This document shows, in pieces, positions 33,599 through 43,043 of a DNA stretch of 44,662 bases. The position numbers and the translations under genes are program-made. The notes below the pieces were generated by a model. The model searched no databases. It saw only the letters and a program-made list of their open reading frames with translations, and was not told where the DNA came from. This stretch comes from an uncultured Flavobacteriales bacterium (GTDB lineage Bacteria > Bacteroidota > Bacteroidia > Flavobacteriales > Schleiferiaceae). Location: contig CATMQD010000004.1 of NCBI GenBank assembly GCA_950073045.1, forward strand, positions 1 through 44,662, given 5' to 3'. Within the stretch, counting starts at the first letter, position 1. Each line of letters starts with the position of its first letter.

Positions 33599-34531
33599 AT
33601 GGGGGAGAAACTCTTTCAGGCAAGGATAATGGATTCCTTGGGTGAACGCCTTGGTGCAAGCGAAGTTGTTAGTAAATGGCTAGTAGAAACTCTAGATATA
33701 GAGTATAGTACCGCACGTAGGAAATTTAATGGTGATATTAAGATTAGCCTCGGGCAATTTGAGAAAATTGTGCAGCGAGCTCCTTATGTTTTAGCCGATA
33801 CTATCAAGTTAATTCTAGGCGAAAACACTTTCATTACTACCTACAGTAGTTTTAGAAATAAACGAGAGGTCGATGATTATTTAAAGGCGATAATTAAAAG
33901 GTTTGAAGCCGCACTCAAGCACAAAGCCCAGCTAAAGTATGTGGCTCGAGATCTTCCCTTGTTTTTCTTTTTGGCAGATCGACGTTTGGCAGAATTTAAA
34001 ATCTCACTTTGGTCTCATCAGCTCGGCGATAATGGCCTAATGCACCTAGATATTGAAACTTTTGCCCTTTGCAAAGAAGTACACCGCTTATACAAACACC
34101 TAGAGAGTATAGAAGTCTGGAACCGTAATATGCTTCATAATCAGGCCAAGATGATAAATTGGTTTTGTGGATTAAAGCGCATTAATGAGACCTACCGTAG
34201 AGGCCTTTTCGAAGCGATGGAAGAACAAATTGGCGTATATAAGCAATGGTCGGAAGTAGGAAGAAAAGACAATGCTGGTTTTATCGACCTTCTCTTTACC
34301 GATTTCATTACCATGAATAATGGCGGTTTAATAGAAGCCGAAGGTTTACAATATCTAATGACCGCTATTAGTAGTGTAAACTTTGTAACCTTTAACGATG
34401 CCGTATTATGCACAAATTTCATCGATGAATTTGAGCAACATCGTTCTTATGCCATCTCCGTAAGTTGCCATAATGCCTTAGAACGCGAAAGGGGTTTTGA
34501 TTTGCTACTCGATGAGTTGCGTAACCACTAA
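33599..34531 (+). CDS. Putative HTH-containing protein of unknown function
   Basis: The 310-residue protein from ATG at 33599 has an N-terminal helical segment, ASEVVSKWLVETLDIEYSTA followed by RRKFNGDIKISLGQFEKI. This reads like an XRE-type helix-turn-helix (helix, recognition helix, then the LxxFEKI packing helix). The remainder is alpha-helical with aromatic-rich stretches (LPLFFFLADRRLAEFKISLW, INWFCGLKRINETYRRG) and no recognised domain. Alternative starts are TTG at 33563 and ATG at 33629. Its stop interlocks with thiL. A regulator with a helical sensor domain is the best guess. Confidence 0.65.
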   Translation: MGEKLFQARIMDSLGERLGASEVVSKWLVETLDIEYSTARRKFNGDIKISLGQFEKIVQRAPYVLADTIKLILGENTFITTYSSFRNKREVDDYLKAIIKRFEAALKHKAQLKYVARDLPLFFFLADRRLAEFKISLWSHQLGDNGLMHLDIETFALCKEVHRLYKHLESIEVWNRNMLHNQAKMINWFCGLKRINETYRRGLFEAMEEQIGVYKQWSEVGRKDNAGFIDLLFTDFITMNNGGLIEAEGLQYLMTAISSVNFVTFNDAVLCTNFIDEFEQHRSYAISVSCHNALERERGFDLLLDELRNH

Positions 34532-35583
34532 ACCTCTTTATTTATATCGCGCATAGCGTTCCAACCTTGGGCCTGAAGTGGAACTTCCGCCCCATCACGG
34601 GCAACAAGCATATTGCCTTGGGCAGCTTCCGTCATGTGACCAATAACCGTTAAATGTGGATTGGCTTTTATTTTATCATGATCCTCTAAAGGCATGGTGA
34701 AAAGCAGCTCATAATCTTCACCTCCATTTAAAGCGATGGTGGTTGCACTTAACTTAAACTCCTCGCAAAGCTTATAAACGGAAGGATCGATCGGAATTTT
34801 CTCCTCGTAAATACGAACGCCTAAATTAGAAGACTTGCTAATATGCAAAGCTTCAGAGCTTAATCCATCAGACACATCAATCATAGCGGTGGGTTTCACT
34901 CCCAATTTTTCCAATAATTCTGGAATGTCCTTTCGGGCTTCGGGTTTAAGCTGGCGTTCAATAGGGTATTTATACTCGCTTAAATCGGGTTGTTCATCTG
35001 GATTGGATTGGAACACTGTTTTTTCTCGCTCCAAAACTTGTAAGCCCATATAGGCACCACCGATATCACCACTCAAAACTAATAGGTCATTTTCTTTGGC
35101 GCCCGATCTTTCTACAATCTGATCTTCGTCGGCAGTGCCAATCGCGGTAACGCTAATAATTAAACCCGAATAGGAAGAAGTAGTGTCTCCGCCAACCAAA
35201 TCCACTTCAAATACCTCGCAGGCATGGCGAATTCCCTCGTAAATCTTATCGAGATACTCTATGCCAAAACGATTACTCACCGCAATGCTAACCGTTATTT
35301 GTGTGGGCCTAGCGTTCATCGCGTAGATGTCGGATAAATTTACCGCTACGGCCTTATAACCTAAGTGCTGCGGGGGAGCATAGCTTAAATCGAAGTGCAC
35401 ACCCTCCACTAGCATGTCGGTGCTTACTACCGTACGACCACTAAGGAATTCCAGGATTGCTGCATCGTCGCCAATTCCTTTTATACTAGAGGCTTGGCGA
35501 AGTGGGAAATCGCGACATAAATGCTCGATTAAACCAAATTCGCCTAAGTCACTTAAACTTGAAAATTTTTCTTCCATTGCCAT
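34528..35583 (-). CDS. thiL: Thiamine-monophosphate kinase
   Basis: The 351-residue protein phosphorylates thiamine monophosphate to the active diphosphate. Motifs of the ThiL/PurM-like fold are IKGIGDDAAILEF, VVSTDMLVEGVHFDLSY, VDLVGGDTTSSYSGLIISV, AMIDVSDGLSSEALHIS and ALNGGEDYELLFT. No other thiamine gene is adjacent. ATG codons at 35583 and 35577 are both possible; a TAATTTTG element just upstream would place transcription start very near the first one, which slightly favours the second. It overlaps the convergent HTH gene by 4 nt at the stops. Confidence 0.95.
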   Translation of the reverse strand: MAMEEKFSSLSDLGEFGLIEHLCRDFPLRQASSIKGIGDDAAILEFLSGRTVVSTDMLVEGVHFDLSYAPPQHLGYKAVAVNLSDIYAMNARPTQITVSIAVSNRFGIEYLDKIYEGIRHACEVFEVDLVGGDTTSSYSGLIISVTAIGTADEDQIVERSGAKENDLLVLSGDIGGAYMGLQVLEREKTVFQSNPDEQPDLSEYKYPIERQLKPEARKDIPELLEKLGVKPTAMIDVSDGLSSEALHISKSSNLGVRIYEEKIPIDPSVYKLCEEFKLSATTIALNGGEDYELLFTMPLEDHDKIKANPHLTVIGHMTEAAQGNMLVARDGAEVPLQAQGWNAMRDINKEV

Positions 35584-35587
35584 TCTG

Positions 35588-35595
35588 CAAAATTA
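35588..35595 (-). promoter_or_regulatory. -7 element TAATTTTG of thiL
   Basis: This perfect TAnnTTTG on the minus strand is followed by CAGA and the ATG, as in trmB, implying a near-leaderless transcript. Confidence 0.45.
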
Positions 35596-35675
35596 CACAT
35601 AGTTCTGGCCTATCAAGGGGAATCATTTTTTTGTCTCTAGGTGATGAACATATTCTTTAAGCGAACACTTATATG

Positions 35676-35683
35676 TACCTTTG
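35676..35683 (+). promoter_or_regulatory. -7 element TACCTTTG of the suf operon
   Basis: This perfect TAnnTTTG lies 30 nt before the sufA ATG and is the only good promoter candidate for the ten-gene unit. No operator-like palindrome was recognised. Confidence 0.55.
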
Positions 35684-35713
35684 CAATTAATTTATACTAA
35701 ATCTAAATAACTC

Positions 35714-36043
35714 ATGATCAAAGTATCAGACTCAGCGAAGCAGCGCTTAAGCAGCCTGATGGCGGAGAGTGGGAATAAACTGGAAGAAACCTATGTTCGT
35801 GTAGGAGTGAGCAGTGGTGGATGCAGTGGCCTATCTTATATGCTGGATTTCGATCAGGAAATGAAGGAAACCGATAAACTTTTCGAAGATCATGGTGTAA
35901 AGATACTAGTGGATAAAAAGAGCTTCTTATACTTAGTAGGCACCACCCTAGAATATAGCGGCGGGCTAAATGGTAAAGGATTCTCTTTTAACAATCCCAA
36001 TGCATCTCGCACCTGCGGATGTGGAGAAAGTTTTGCAGTTTAA
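35714..36043 (+). CDS. sufA: A-type iron-sulfur carrier / assembly protein
   Basis: The 109-residue protein is an A-type carrier with the three conserved cysteines Cys37 (SSGGCSGLSY), Cys101 and Cys103 (RTCGCGESF). It receives clusters from the SufBCD scaffold and delivers them to apoproteins. It is the first gene of the suf operon, 12 nt before sufB. Confidence 0.94.
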   Translation: MIKVSDSAKQRLSSLMAESGNKLEETYVRVGVSSGGCSGLSYMLDFDQEMKETDKLFEDHGVKILVDKKSFLYLVGTTLEYSGGLNGKGFSFNNPNASRTCGCGESFAV

Positions 36044-36055
36044 GAGCACGATATA

Positions 36056-37498
36056 ATGAAGACCGAAGAAAGCTACTTAGAAGAGGTAACCGCCTCGGAA
36101 TATAAATACGGTTTTTACACCGACATTGAGGCCGATAAAGTTCCTCCGGGCTTAAACGAGGACGTTATTAAACTGATCTCGGCTAAGAAAAATGAACCGG
36201 AGTGGATGACCGAATGGCGCTTAGATGCCTATCGGAAATTCTTGAAAATGACCGAGCCTAAATGGCCTAACGTGTCCTATCCAGAACCAGATCTTCAGGC
36301 AATTTCCTATTATTCGGCTCCTAAGAGAAAGAAGGAACTGGAAAGCCTCGATGAGGTTGATCCTGAATTGCTAAAGACCTTCGAAAAACTAGGGATTTCC
36401 TTAGAAGAGCAAAAGCGCCTAAGCGGGGTAGCCATGGATGTGGTAGTTGACTCCGTTTCCGTGAAAACTACTTTTAAAGAAAAGCTTGGCGAGTTAGGAA
36501 TCATCTTCTGCTCAATGTCAGAAGCCATTCAGGAACATCCTGATTTAGTGCGCAAATATCTGGGAACCGTAGTGCCTAAATCCGATAATTACTACGCTGC
36601 TTTAAACTCAGCGGTATTTACCGATGGTTCTTTCTGCTACATCCCTAAAGGCGTACGATGCCCAATGGAACTTAGTACTTACTTCCGTATTAACGAAGCA
36701 GGTACAGGTCAGTTTGAGCGTACTTTAGTAGTAGCCGATGAAGGAAGCTATGTAAGTTACCTTGAAGGTTGTACCGCACCTCAGCGCGATGAGAACCAAT
36801 TGCATGCCGCCGTAGTAGAATTGGTAGCCCTAGACGATGCCGAAATCAAATACTCGACCGTACAAAACTGGTATCCTGGTAATAAGGAAGGTAAAGGTGG
36901 AGTATACAACTTCGTTACCAAACGAGGAATGTGCGAGCGCAATGCTAAAATTTCTTGGACCCAAGTAGAAACTGGTTCAGCGGTAACCTGGAAATACCCT
37001 TCTTGTATATTAAAAGGTGAAAACTCCGTAGGGGAATTTTACAGCGTAGCCGTAACCAATAACTTCCAGCAAGCGGATACCGGAACCAAAATGATCCATC
37101 TGGGTAAGAATACCAAGAGTACTATTATCTCCAAAGGTATTTGCGCCGGTAAATCCAATGGTAGCTATCGTGGATTGGTGAAAATTGGTCCACGCGCCCA
37201 AGATGCTCGAAACTTCTCCCAATGCGATTCCCTTTTAATGGGTAGCAGCTGTGGTTCTCATACTTTTCCTTATATCGAAACGCAGAACAAATCTGCCAAA
37301 GTAGAGCATGAGGCCACAACCTCTAAAATTGGGGAAGACCAAATTTTTTATTGCAACCAGAGAGGTATTGGCGAGGAAGAAGCAATAGCACTTATCGTGA
37401 ATGGTTACTGTAAAGACGTATTAAATCAATTACCGATGGAGTTTGCGGTAGAAGCGCAAAAACTCTTAGCCATCAGCTTAGAAGGATCGGTAGGATAA
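36056..37498 (+). CDS. sufB: Fe-S cluster scaffold subunit SufB
   Basis: The 480-residue protein has the expected full length for SufB. Characteristic segments are [60 protein letters not shown] and the C-terminal beta-helix end [19 protein letters not shown]. It forms the BC2D complex that builds clusters. It sits between sufA and sufC with short gaps. Confidence 0.97.
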   Translation: MKTEESYLEEVTASEYKYGFYTDIEADKVPPGLNEDVIKLISAKKNEPEWMTEWRLDAYRKFLKMTEPKWPNVSYPEPDLQAISYYSAPKRKKELESLDEVDPELLKTFEKLGISLEEQKRLSGVAMDVVVDSVSVKTTFKEKLGELGIIFCSMSEAIQEHPDLVRKYLGTVVPKSDNYYAALNSAVFTDGSFCYIPKGVRCPMELSTYFRINEAGTGQFERTLVVADEGSYVSYLEGCTAPQRDENQLHAAVVELVALDDAEIKYSTVQNWYPGNKEGKGGVYNFVTKRGMCERNAKISWTQVETGSAVTWKYPSCILKGENSVGEFYSVAVTNNFQQADTGTKMIHLGKNTKSTIISKGICAGKSNGSYRGLVKIGPRAQDARNFSQCDSLLMGSSCGSHTFPYIETQNKSAKVEHEATTSKIGEDQIFYCNQRGIGEEEAIALIVNGYCKDVLNQLPMEFAVEAQKLLAISLEGSVG

Positions 37499-37517
37499 TT
37501 TTTCAATAAACATCAGC

Positions 37518-38270
37518 ATGTTAAAGATCAACAACCTTCAAGCGGGAATTGAAGGCAAACAAATACTTAAAGGCATCGACCTCGAGGTTAAACCAGGGGA
37601 AGTGCACGCTATAATGGGTCCTAACGGATCTGGGAAAAGTACCCTATCATCAGTTATTGCGGGTAGAGAAGATTATGAGGTTAGCGCCGGAAACATCGAC
37701 TTCGAAGGAGAGGACCTTCTCGATTTAGATGCCGACGAACGCGCCCACAAAGGAATTTTCCTTTCCTTCCAATATCCTGTAGAAATCCCTGGAGTTACGG
37801 TAACCAACTTCATCAAAACCGCGATTAACGAAACCCGTAAGGCCCGCGGTGAAGAGCCAATGCCCGCCAATATCATGCTAAAGAAAATGCGTGAGAAGAT
37901 GGGACTGCTGGAAATTGACAATACCTTCTTAAGTCGCAGCTTAAACGAAGGGTTCTCTGGCGGAGAGAAAAAGCGTAATGAGATTTTCCAAATGGCAATG
38001 TTGGAACCCAAATTGGCCATTCTCGACGAAACTGATTCAGGCTTAGATATCGATGCCCTGCGCATTGTGGCGAATGGCGTAAATAAACTAAAAAGTAAGG
38101 ATAATGCGATTATCGTAATTACCCACTACCAGCGCCTTTTAGATTATATCGTTCCCGATTTTGTACATGTCCTCCACAAAGGGAAGATTGTTAAAAGCGG
38201 CGATAAAAATCTAGCCATGGAATTAGAAGAAAGAGGCTACGATTGGCTGAAGGAAGGTGTTGAGGCTTAA
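37518..38270 (+). CDS. sufC: Fe-S assembly ATPase SufC
   Basis: The 250-residue ABC-type ATPase has Walker A GPNGSGKST (34-42), the signature NEGFSGGEKKRNEIFQ and Walker B LAILDETDSGLDIDALRIV, where the Glu after the LDETDSG variant is typical of SufC. It powers the rearrangement of SufB and SufD. The gene lies 19 nt after sufB and 11 nt before sufD. Confidence 0.97.
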   Translation: MLKINNLQAGIEGKQILKGIDLEVKPGEVHAIMGPNGSGKSTLSSVIAGREDYEVSAGNIDFEGEDLLDLDADERAHKGIFLSFQYPVEIPGVTVTNFIKTAINETRKARGEEPMPANIMLKKMREKMGLLEIDNTFLSRSLNEGFSGGEKKRNEIFQMAMLEPKLAILDETDSGLDIDALRIVANGVNKLKSKDNAIIVITHYQRLLDYIVPDFVHVLHKGKIVKSGDKNLAMELEERGYDWLKEGVEA

Positions 38271-38281
38271 TTCAATTTAGA

Positions 38282-39601
38282 ATGGAAGCATTAAAAGATA
38301 AACTCGAATCCTCCTTCCTAGTCTTTGAAAATGAACTCAATGGCGAGGCAGAAGGAACTTTACACGCCCGCAGGAGAGAAGCCTTTCAGCGATTTGTTGA
38401 AATGGGTTTTCCTACCAAAAGGCATGAGGAGTGGAAGTACACCAATCTTAAACCAATACTTAAACACGACTACCGCGTTTTTGTAAACGATGAGCAAACT
38501 GTTGATTTTAGCTCTATTAAGAAGTACTTTCTTAATGACGTAGATACCTATAAGCTGGTGTTTATCGATGGCTATTACAGCTCTTGGTTAAGCGAAACTA
38601 CTCATAGCGATTTCGACATCTGTACTTTTAGTAATATGCTTACGAAGTACAAGGATGTGGGCGAAAAGTATTTCAACAAGGCCCTTCCCGAAGATGAAGC
38701 CCTAGCCGCGGTTAATACCGCCTTTGCTAAAGAAGGCGCCTTTATTCGCATTAAGCGTGGTAAAACCGTAGACAAGCCAGTGGAAGTAATTTTTATTACT
38801 ACCGATCACGGTGTAGAAACTATGGCGCAGCCTCGTAACCTAGTTGTGGTAGAGGAAAATGCTGAGGTAAGCATCTTAGAACGGCACCAAAGCTTAAGCG
38901 AGAAAGAGGTTTTAACCAATACTGCTACCGAGATCTTCGCTTTGCGCGATTCTCGAGTGAATTACTATAAAATTCAAAATGATGCGCCTACCGCTTCGTT
39001 AATCGATAGTACCTCGGTGCGCCAATATCGCAACAGTAATGTAACTGTAGGGACCTATTCTTTTGGCGGGAAATTTACCCGTAATAATCTCAACTTCTTT
39101 TTAGAAGAAGAGCATACCGAAAGTCACTTAGACGGCATCACCGTTATTGATGGTAAGCAAACCGTAGATCATCATACTTTAGTAGATCATAAAGTGCCTA
39201 ATTGCTACTCGGATGAGATGTACAAAGGTATCTATGATGAAAGCGCACATGGTGTTTTCAACGGAAAGGTAATGGTGCATCCCCATGCCCAAAAAACCAA
39301 TGCCTTCCAACAGAACAATAATATTCTACTTACTGATAAGTCTTCTATTGATACCAAACCTCAGTTGGAGATTTATGCAGATGATGTACAGTGTTCACAT
39401 GGTTGTACCATCGGGCAATTAAATGAAGATGCACTCTTCTATCTAAAAACTCGCGGTATTCCCGAAAAAGAAGGCAAGGCATTATTGCTTTACGCTTTTG
39501 CCAATGATGGCCTTCGTAATGTTAAGATTCCAGTACTCCGCAAGAAGTTAAATCGACTAATTGCCAAGAAACTTAACGTGAATCTAGACTTCGAACTTTA
39601 A
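38282..39601 (+). CDS. sufD: Fe-S cluster assembly protein SufD
   Basis: The 439-residue protein has an N-terminal helical part with RHEEWKYTNLKPIL, the usual SufD entry motif. It has a beta-helix core and the C-terminal SHGCTIGQLNEDALFYLKTR with the conserved Cys and His facing the SufB interface. It pairs with SufB on the scaffold. Confidence 0.95.
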   Translation: MEALKDKLESSFLVFENELNGEAEGTLHARRREAFQRFVEMGFPTKRHEEWKYTNLKPILKHDYRVFVNDEQTVDFSSIKKYFLNDVDTYKLVFIDGYYSSWLSETTHSDFDICTFSNMLTKYKDVGEKYFNKALPEDEALAAVNTAFAKEGAFIRIKRGKTVDKPVEVIFITTDHGVETMAQPRNLVVVEENAEVSILERHQSLSEKEVLTNTATEIFALRDSRVNYYKIQNDAPTASLIDSTSVRQYRNSNVTVGTYSFGGKFTRNNLNFFLEEEHTESHLDGITVIDGKQTVDHHTLVDHKVPNCYSDEMYKGIYDESAHGVFNGKVMVHPHAQKTNAFQQNNNILLTDKSSIDTKPQLEIYADDVQCSHGCTIGQLNEDALFYLKTRGIPEKEGKALLLYAFANDGLRNVKIPVLRKKLNRLIAKKLNVNLDFEL

Positions 39602-39610
39602 TACCCCACT

Positions 39611-40852
39611 ATGATCAGCGAAAGCGTGGCAGCCTTCCCCATTGAGAAAATAGGAAAAGACTTCCCAATTCTTCAGCAAGAAGTATATGGCAAGCCCTTG
39701 GTTTATTTTGATAATGCGGCTAGCACGCAAAAGCCGCAAGTGGTTATTGATGCCATTTCAGATTACTACCAACAGATAAATAGTAATGTGCATCGAGGTG
39801 TACACCATCTTAGTCAGAAGGCTACCGATGCTTTTGAGGCTTCTCGCGAAACAATTCGTAAGCACATTAATGCCCGCGAATCGCATGAAGTGCTATTTAC
39901 CAAAGGAACCACCGATAGCATCAATCTAGTGGCCAACTCCTTGTCGCAAGGAATGATAAAGGCCGGCGATGAGATTATCGTTTCCCACCTCGAACACCAT
40001 AGCAATATTGTGCCCTGGCAAATGCTTTGCGAGCGCACCGGGGCTAAGCTGCGCGTAATCCCTATCAATGAAAGGGGAGAGCTTATTCAGGAGGACTTTG
40101 AGAAACTACTGAACGCCAAAACAAAATTGGTAGCCGTAAACCACATCTCCAATGCATTGGGAGTAATCAACCCAATTAAGGAGATGATTGCCAAAGCCCA
40201 TGCCTCAGACGCCTGGGTTTTAATAGATGGTGCCCAGAGCATTCCACATATGAAGGTGGATGTACAGGATTTAGATGCCGACTTTTATGCCTTTAGTGGA
40301 CATAAAATTTTTGGTCCAACCGGTATTGGTGTCCTTTATGGTAAAGAAGCTTTACTAGAGCAGATGCCCCCCTATCAAGGTGGTGGCGAGATGATTGCGG
40401 AGGTGACCTTCGAGAAAACTACCTACGCCACTTTACCCCATAAATTTGAAGCGGGGACCCCACATATTGAAGGTGGAATCGTATTAGGTACAGCCATCGA
40501 TTATGTGAATAGTATCGGCCTAGAGGCTATTGCCGCTTATGAGCAAGAATTACTGCATTATGGGACTGAGCTTTTAAAAGATCGCTTTCCAGACCTGCGG
40601 ATTCTAGGGGATACCGAGCATAAAACCTCAGTTATTTCCTTCCTCTTGGGCGATATTCATCCTTATGATATTGGGGTTATTTTGGATAAACTGGGAGTAG
40701 CGGTGCGAACCGGGCATCATTGTACGCAACCAATTATGCAACACTTCGGAATCAGCGGTACCATTCGCGCTAGTTTTGCTTTTTACAATACTAAAGCGGA
40801 GATCGATCAAATGGCAGAGGCCCTCGAGAAAGCTCATAATATGCTAGCCTAG
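39611..40852 (+). CDS. sufS: Cysteine desulfurase SufS
   Basis: The 413-residue PLP enzyme supplies sulfur by splitting cysteine. The PLP lysine is Lys232 in AFSGHKIFGPTGIG and the persulfide Cys371 is in RTGHHCTQPIMQHFG. FDNAASTQKP near residue 33 and HLEHHSNIVPW near 126-136 match group II (SufS/CsdA) desulfurases. It is activated by the SufE encoded two genes downstream. Confidence 0.96.
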   Translation: MISESVAAFPIEKIGKDFPILQQEVYGKPLVYFDNAASTQKPQVVIDAISDYYQQINSNVHRGVHHLSQKATDAFEASRETIRKHINARESHEVLFTKGTTDSINLVANSLSQGMIKAGDEIIVSHLEHHSNIVPWQMLCERTGAKLRVIPINERGELIQEDFEKLLNAKTKLVAVNHISNALGVINPIKEMIAKAHASDAWVLIDGAQSIPHMKVDVQDLDADFYAFSGHKIFGPTGIGVLYGKEALLEQMPPYQGGGEMIAEVTFEKTTYATLPHKFEAGTPHIEGGIVLGTAIDYVNSIGLEAIAAYEQELLHYGTELLKDRFPDLRILGDTEHKTSVISFLLGDIHPYDIGVILDKLGVAVRTGHHCTQPIMQHFGISGTIRASFAFYNTKAEIDQMAEALEKAHNMLA

Positions 40853-40853
40853 A

Positions 40854-41780
40854 ATGAAGAAGTGGGTTTTAAAGGCGCTTATCCAAAAGCTGATTTCCTT
40901 TCTACCAGGTAGTAATAAAATCAATTATTGGTTCCAAAAGTATATTACCAAAGGAGTTCAGTTAAGCGACGAGTACTTTGGTGATAAGCTGGTACATGCT
41001 AATGATCACCTTCGACATTACAGCGGAGCAACTCGAAAAGAGAATTTTAGCAGTTTAGAGATTGGTACCGGTTGGTATCCGGTAGTTCCTATTTGCATGT
41101 ATTTAGCCGGTGCAGGGAAGGTAGTAAGCATCGACCTCAGTCGCTTACTAAACGAACAAGCCTTTAAGGAAACCATCTTAAAATTTAAAGCTTGGCTGAA
41201 GGAAGGGAAGTTAAAGAACTTTGAACCCTACTTCCTAGAAAGTAGAATTGTTCAGTTGGAGCGATTAGACCCCAAGCAGCTTGATCTTGAGGCACTTTTG
41301 GTGGCCTTTAATATGGAGTATCGAGTTGGAGATGCCCGCAATTTGGAGGATGCAGATGCCAGTTTCGACCTAATACATTCCAACAATGTTTTTGAACATA
41401 TCTATCCCCAAGTTTTAAAAGAGATCCTTTTAGAATTTAAACGCGTGCTGCGCTCAAAAGGAATGATGAGCCATTTTATTGATATGTCGGATCATTTTGC
41501 ACATCTCGATAATAGTATTACCATTTATAACTTTTTGCGTTTTAGCGAAAGCAGCTGGCGAATGATTGATAATAGCGTGCAGCCCCAAAATCGCTGGCGA
41601 TTGGCAGATTACCATCAGCTGTATAGCGAATTGGCTTTGGAAATAATTAAAGAAGAAGCGCGACCTGGGGATTTAGAGCAATTGGCAAAAGTGAAACTCG
41701 CTAAGCCCTATTCCGAGCGCAAAGCCGAAGATTTAGCCATTAGTCATGTTCACCTAGTAAATACCGTGAAAAATGCCTGA
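40854..41780 (+). CDS. Class I SAM-dependent methyltransferase within the suf operon
   Basis: The 308-residue protein has a Rossmann-like methyltransferase core: SSLEIGTGWYPVVPICMYLA (motif I, E-x-G-x-G) followed by KVVSIDLSRLLN. A later GDARNLEDADASFDLIHSNN and VFEHIYPQVLKEILLEFKRV match motifs of Methyltransf_11. The substrate is unknown. It starts 1 nt after the sufS stop and overlaps sufE by 8 nt, so it is clearly part of the operon. It has no classical Fe-S role, and its position here is unusual to my knowledge. Confidence 0.85.
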   Translation: MKKWVLKALIQKLISFLPGSNKINYWFQKYITKGVQLSDEYFGDKLVHANDHLRHYSGATRKENFSSLEIGTGWYPVVPICMYLAGAGKVVSIDLSRLLNEQAFKETILKFKAWLKEGKLKNFEPYFLESRIVQLERLDPKQLDLEALLVAFNMEYRVGDARNLEDADASFDLIHSNNVFEHIYPQVLKEILLEFKRVLRSKGMMSHFIDMSDHFAHLDNSITIYNFLRFSESSWRMIDNSVQPQNRWRLADYHQLYSELALEIIKEEARPGDLEQLAKVKLAKPYSERKAEDLAISHVHLVNTVKNA

Positions 41781-42192
41781 TATTAAAGAAGTACAAGAAG
41801 ATATTATCGCCGAGTTCCAGATGTTTGACGACTGGATGCAGCGTTACGAATATTTAATTGATCTGGGGAAATCGCTTCCGCTGATCGACGATCAATATAA
41901 AGTTGATGATAATATAATTAAGGGTTGCCAAAGTAGAGTTTGGCTGCATGCTGATGGCGGTAAAAGCGAAGTGCATTTTACTGCCGACTCGGATGCGATT
42001 CTTACCAAAGGATTAATCGCCCTTTTAATTAGAGTATTTGATGGCCAGCCGGCCGAGTCGATTTCGGGTGCCGACCTCTATTTCCTCGATCAAATTGGAC
42101 TAAAGGAACATTTAAGTCCAACCCGTGCCAATGGACTATTGAGCATGGTAAAACAAATGAAGTTTTATGCCCTCGCCTTACAAGCGAATTAA
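41773..42192 (+). CDS. sufE: Sulfur acceptor protein SufE
   Basis: The 139-residue protein carries the acceptor Cys52 in IIKGCQSRVWLH, which takes persulfide from SufS and passes it to SufB. Start ATG lies inside the end of the methyltransferase gene. The next gene begins 12 nt downstream. Confidence 0.94.
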   Translation: MPDIKEVQEDIIAEFQMFDDWMQRYEYLIDLGKSLPLIDDQYKVDDNIIKGCQSRVWLHADGGKSEVHFTADSDAILTKGLIALLIRVFDGQPAESISGADLYFLDQIGLKEHLSPTRANGLLSMVKQMKFYALALQAN

Positions 42193-42204
42193 CACCAAAA
42201 GATA

Positions 42205-42531
42205 ATGGCCATGAATGATGCGGAAATGCAAAAAGTGGGGGACGATATTGTAGATGTATTACGTTCCATTTTCGATCCGGAAATTCCGGTGAACATTTAC
42301 GAGCTTGGATTGATATATGACGTACAAGTGAGCTCGGAAGGAGATGTAAAAATCTTAATGACTTTAACCTCACCAAACTGTCCGGTAGCCGAAAGTTTAC
42401 CAGAAGAGGTAAAGCAAAAGGCTGGCACCATTGCCGAAGTAAATGAGGTGGAGGTAGAAATTACCTTCGATCCACCTTGGACTAAAGAAATGATGAGTGA
42501 AGAAGCCATGCTAGAACTAGGCTTTTTATAA
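42205..42531 (+). CDS. SufT-like MIP18/DUF59 Fe-S assembly protein
   Basis: The 108-residue protein is a DUF59 (MIP18-type) domain: FDPEIPVNIYELGLIYDV and LTSPNCPVAESLPEEVK with Cys59. It matches SufT- or PaaD-like proteins that help mature Fe-S clients. ATG at 42205 and a second at 42211 are both possible. It ends in a TAATG overlap with the DUF2480 gene. Confidence 0.9.
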   Translation: MAMNDAEMQKVGDDIVDVLRSIFDPEIPVNIYELGLIYDVQVSSEGDVKILMTLTSPNCPVAESLPEEVKQKAGTIAEVNEVEVEITFDPPWTKEMMSEEAMLELGFL

Positions 42532-43043
42532 TGGAAGAGATTCGAAACAAAGTTGCCGAAAGCGGCCTGATAACCCTTAGTCTGGAGGATTTTCACCCAG
42601 CAGGAAATCGCATGGAGCTAGATATAGCCCCTTGGCTCTTTGAAGAAATGATCTTAAAAGAAAAGGACTTTCGCGCCTACCTTAAGGAACACGATTGGTC
42701 CCTTTACCAAGATGCCTACGTAGCCGTATTTTGCTCTGCTGATGCCATAATCCCCCAATGGGCTTATATGCTCCTAGGGACTTATCTGCAAGGCATTGCT
42801 CGCGAAATTGTTTATGGTAATCGTGAAGATTTAGAGCTCTTACTGATGGACCGCTCTTTACGCGCTGTAGATTGGGAGGCCTATCGCGATCAACGCTTGA
42901 TAATAAAAGGTTGTGGCGATTTGCCGATTCCACCTCAGGCTTATTTGCGAATTGCCAGCTTATTAAAGCCAGTAGTAAAGTCATTGCTTTTTGGGGAAGC
43001 CTGTTCTACGGTTCCCATCTATAAAAATAAAGGTAAGAAATGA
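42531..43043 (+). CDS. DUF2480 family protein
   Basis: The 170-residue protein matches DUF2480: an N-terminal SGLITLSLEDFHPAG, a central YVAVFCSADAIIPQWAYMLL and the C-terminal KGCGDLPIPPQAYLRIA. It is fairly common after suf genes in Bacteroidetes, and an Fe-S-related function is inferred from position only. It overlaps both neighbours by a few bases (TAATG and ATGA). Confidence 0.88.
   Translation: MEEIRNKVAESGLITLSLEDFHPAGNRMELDIAPWLFEEMILKEKDFRAYLKEHDWSLYQDAYVAVFCSADAIIPQWAYMLLGTYLQGIAREIVYGNREDLELLLMDRSLRAVDWEAYRDQRLIIKGCGDLPIPPQAYLRIASLLKPVVKSLLFGEACSTVPIYKNKGKK

Noticed and set aside
34579-35640. A TPP riboswitch near thiL
   Set aside because: The divergent gap is short and the expected conserved elements were not seen.
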